DNA from: an uncultured Bacilli bacterium
Lineage (GTDB): Bacteria; Bacillota_I; Bacilli_A; RF39; UBA660
Direction: 5' to 3'
Length of the DNA: 60,914 nt
Assembly: GCA_934098745.1 (NCBI GenBank)
Contig: CAKOPG010000011.1
Coordinates: 1-60,914, forward strand
The position numbers and the translations under genes were made by a program. Shown here piece by piece: positions 59,576 to 60,914 of the stretch (the first letter of the stretch is position 1; each line of letters opens with the position of its first letter). Below the pieces are notes generated by a model, which worked only from the letters and a program-made list of their open reading frames with translations, did no database searches and was not told where the DNA came from.

Positions 59576-60124
59576 ATGAATACTTTTTTAATAATATTAT
59601 TTATAATAATCGTCTTAACTATCATATCAGCTATCATATATGTAACCCTAACTAATAAAATAAGTGAAACTATTATCAGAATTAATGAAGCTGAAATTAG
59701 AATTGATAATAACCTAAGAGATAAATTTGACATACTTAATAAATGTATATCTATCATAAAAACTAAAATAAAATTAGATGATAATGCTTTTCAAGATATT
59801 ATCAAACTAAGAGCTAGAAAAATTAGTAACTTTGATCTAGATCGAACTCTAACTAAATCTTTAAATGACTTTCTAGTAATATATGATAATAACCCTGAAT
59901 TAAGAGAAAGTGATGAAATATATAAATCTACTAAACAATTAGAATTAATTGATGAAGAACTAGTTACATTAAGAGATTATTATAATGCTAATATCTTAAA
60001 ATATAATTCATTGATCAAAAAATTCCCTACTAATTTAATTGCAGAAATAAAAAAATATAAAGAAAGACCTTTTTATGATCTTAAAGACTTAAATGATGAA
60101 GACTATGAAGATTTTAAATTATAG
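59576..60124 (+). CDS. LemA-like membrane protein
   Basis: 182 residues. One N-terminal membrane segment (FLIILFIIIVLTIISAIIYV) is followed by a long helical domain with RINEAEIRIDNNLRDKFDIL and ends with the LemA-type YNSLIKKFPTNLIA. LemA proteins have an N-terminal anchor and a large helical outer or cytoplasmic domain of unknown function. AGGTGATAAA lies immediately upstream. The gene end overlaps a terminator hairpin. A lipoprotein gene follows 47 bases later. Confidence 0.8.
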   Translation: MNTFLIILFIIIVLTIISAIIYVTLTNKISETIIRINEAEIRIDNNLRDKFDILNKCISIIKTKIKLDDNAFQDIIKLRARKISNFDLDRTLTKSLNDFLVIYDNNPELRESDEIYKSTKQLELIDEELVTLRDYYNANILKYNSLIKKFPTNLIAEIKKYKERPFYDLKDLNDEDYEDFKL

Positions 60125-60134
60125 TCTTTTCTTT
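60098..60134 (+). terminator. Terminator of the LemA-like gene
   Basis: AAGACTAT/ATAGTCTT stem, loop of about 14 bases, then TTCTTT; it overlaps the stop codon. Confidence 0.65.
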
Positions 60135-60171
60135 ATTACTTTATTATTATATAATTATTATAGGTGATAAA

Positions 60172-60822
60172 ATGAAGAAAATCTATTTAATAATCTTTAT
60201 CCTCTTGTTTATAACCGGATGTAATAATAATACCAAAGAATTTATTAAAGATGACCGTAAATTAGAATTTAATATGGAAACATATCATAGTGATAATCCT
60301 ATTACTGTAGGTTTATATGAAGATTATGAATTAATTAATACCTATAATTGGAAAGCTAAAGATAATAGTGAAATAGCTGTCTTTAATGTATATTATACCA
60401 ACGAAGAAAAACTAGATAGTAAAAATATCAAATATAATTTTAATAAATATTATAGTAATTATCAGGATATTGATAATTATAAAATAGGCTTCCACGTTAG
60501 TTTTATGGTTAATGATAAATTAATGGAATCAACCATCTTAGAACCGACAACTGAGTATTTCCTAGCGCCTTATATTTATATATATTTATATGATGATATT
60601 AATCAAGCTAATGGTGCATGGTATTCTCATTTAACGATGGATGATATGCAAGATAATACTATATTCTCATCTATTAAATTATATTATACCGCCGAAGGTA
60701 CAAACATTACTTCCCCTATAGAACTTACTGTTTTTACTTATAATAGCCCCAATGATTTTGATAAATCTAATAATTATCTTGGTAATAGTAAATATACCAT
60801 TAAAATTAATATAGAAAAATAA
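60172..60822 (+). CDS. Lipoprotein of unknown function
   Basis: 216 residues. A lipoprotein signal peptide MKKIYLIIFILLFITGC has the lipobox FITGC at residue 17. The mature part is beta-rich with many Tyr, Asn and Asp, and no recognised domain. It is likely anchored on the outer membrane face. It starts at AGGTGATAAA, with a possible short promoter ATATAATTATTATAGG before. It may be coexpressed with the LemA-like gene only through read-through. Confidence 0.7.
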   Translation: MKKIYLIIFILLFITGCNNNTKEFIKDDRKLEFNMETYHSDNPITVGLYEDYELINTYNWKAKDNSEIAVFNVYYTNEEKLDSKNIKYNFNKYYSNYQDIDNYKIGFHVSFMVNDKLMESTILEPTTEYFLAPYIYIYLYDDINQANGAWYSHLTMDDMQDNTIFSSIKLYYTAEGTNITSPIELTVFTYNSPNDFDKSNNYLGNSKYTIKINIEK

Positions 60823-60849
60823 AGAAGACTTAAATTAGTGAACTGATAA

Positions 60850-60890
60850 AATAAAAGTAGACACAAAAATAGAATGTGATCTACTTTTTA
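60850..60890 (+). terminator. Terminator of the last lipoprotein gene
   Basis: AAAAGTAGA (with CAC) pairing with GTG and TCTACTTTTT, then T-run. Confidence 0.7.
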
Positions 60891-60896
60891 AATTGC

Positions 60897-60902
60897 TATA
60901 AT
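60897..60902 (+). promoter_or_regulatory. -10 element of a gene beyond the right edge
   Basis: TTGC directly followed by TATAAT (extended -10). The gene it serves starts outside the window. Confidence 0.4.
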
Positions 60903-60914
60903 AATTTATATAAG

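Overview
The window is very AT-rich bacterial DNA. It carries typical low-GC Firmicutes (Bacilli-side) genes: addAB, recU-ponA, RNase J, a T-box-controlled ileS, parE, uppS and an eno cluster. It also holds spore-lineage genes (gerQ and a cse60-type gene), an anaerobic class III ribonucleotide reductase, and PduL plus AckA for acetate metabolism. The best inference is an anaerobic, probably gut-associated, uncultured Bacilli lineage with spore-forming ancestry. No rRNA, CRISPR array, transposase, integrase or recombinase gene is visible. Most genes are on the minus strand.

Layout. 1-355: edge of a surface-protein gene with a two-ended promoter segment. 356-5639: addBA. 5844-8672: lipoprotein, beta-helix membrane protein, AI-2E-type permease and rpoZ (hidden inside a longer spurious frame). 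8809-14525: VanY-type carboxypeptidase, Fic protein, tRNA-Ser, recU and ponA. 14535-18212: glycosyltransferase, two-component system and two small holin-like genes. 18265-19985: tmRNA (ssrA) followed by a 1.25-kb insertion between direct repeats carrying one zinc-metallopeptidase-like gene. 20086-21192: accessory DNA with an unknown gene, a gene remnant and a possible small RNA. 21327-28779: collagen-like protein, S51-like peptidase, PAP2 phosphatase, tmcAL, FemX-like transferase, class B-like sortase and nucleoside kinase. 28884-31898: nrdD, a separate small ORF encoding the glycyl-radical end of NrdD, and nrdG. 32239-36163: T-box, CYTH protein, ileS. 36265-45873: parE, unknown genes, pilin-like protein, polysaccharide deacetylase, RNase J, kinase-like protein, ackA. 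46057-51505: J-domain protein, cse60-type gene, eno, phosphoesterase, uppS, amidotransferase. 51606-55700: two large modular surface proteins. 55725-60822: tag, tgt, an ABC membrane domain without ATPase, pduL, gerQ, LemA-like protein, lipoprotein.

The most striking signal is a pair of related ~195-bp promoter segments at 59-253 and 53663-53856. Each lies upstream of a surface-protein gene on the minus strand. Each is bounded by 23-base near-palindromic sites with a single asymmetric central base (A at the left site, T at the right). Relative to their genes, the inner ~149 bases lie in opposite orientations at the two loci. This is what an invertible (phase-variable) promoter switch would look like, caught in two states. 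The outer site also forms a terminator hairpin. No recombinase is in the window, so inversion is an inference.

Other notable items are the ssrA insertion, the split NrdD, a four-copy intergenic repeat, a nearly identical 29-bp promoter box shared by the sortase gene and an unknown operon, and a possible attenuator in the tgt leader. Peptidoglycan and surface functions (ponA, uppS, FemX-like, VanY-type, sortase, deacetylase, surface proteins) make up a large share of the genes.
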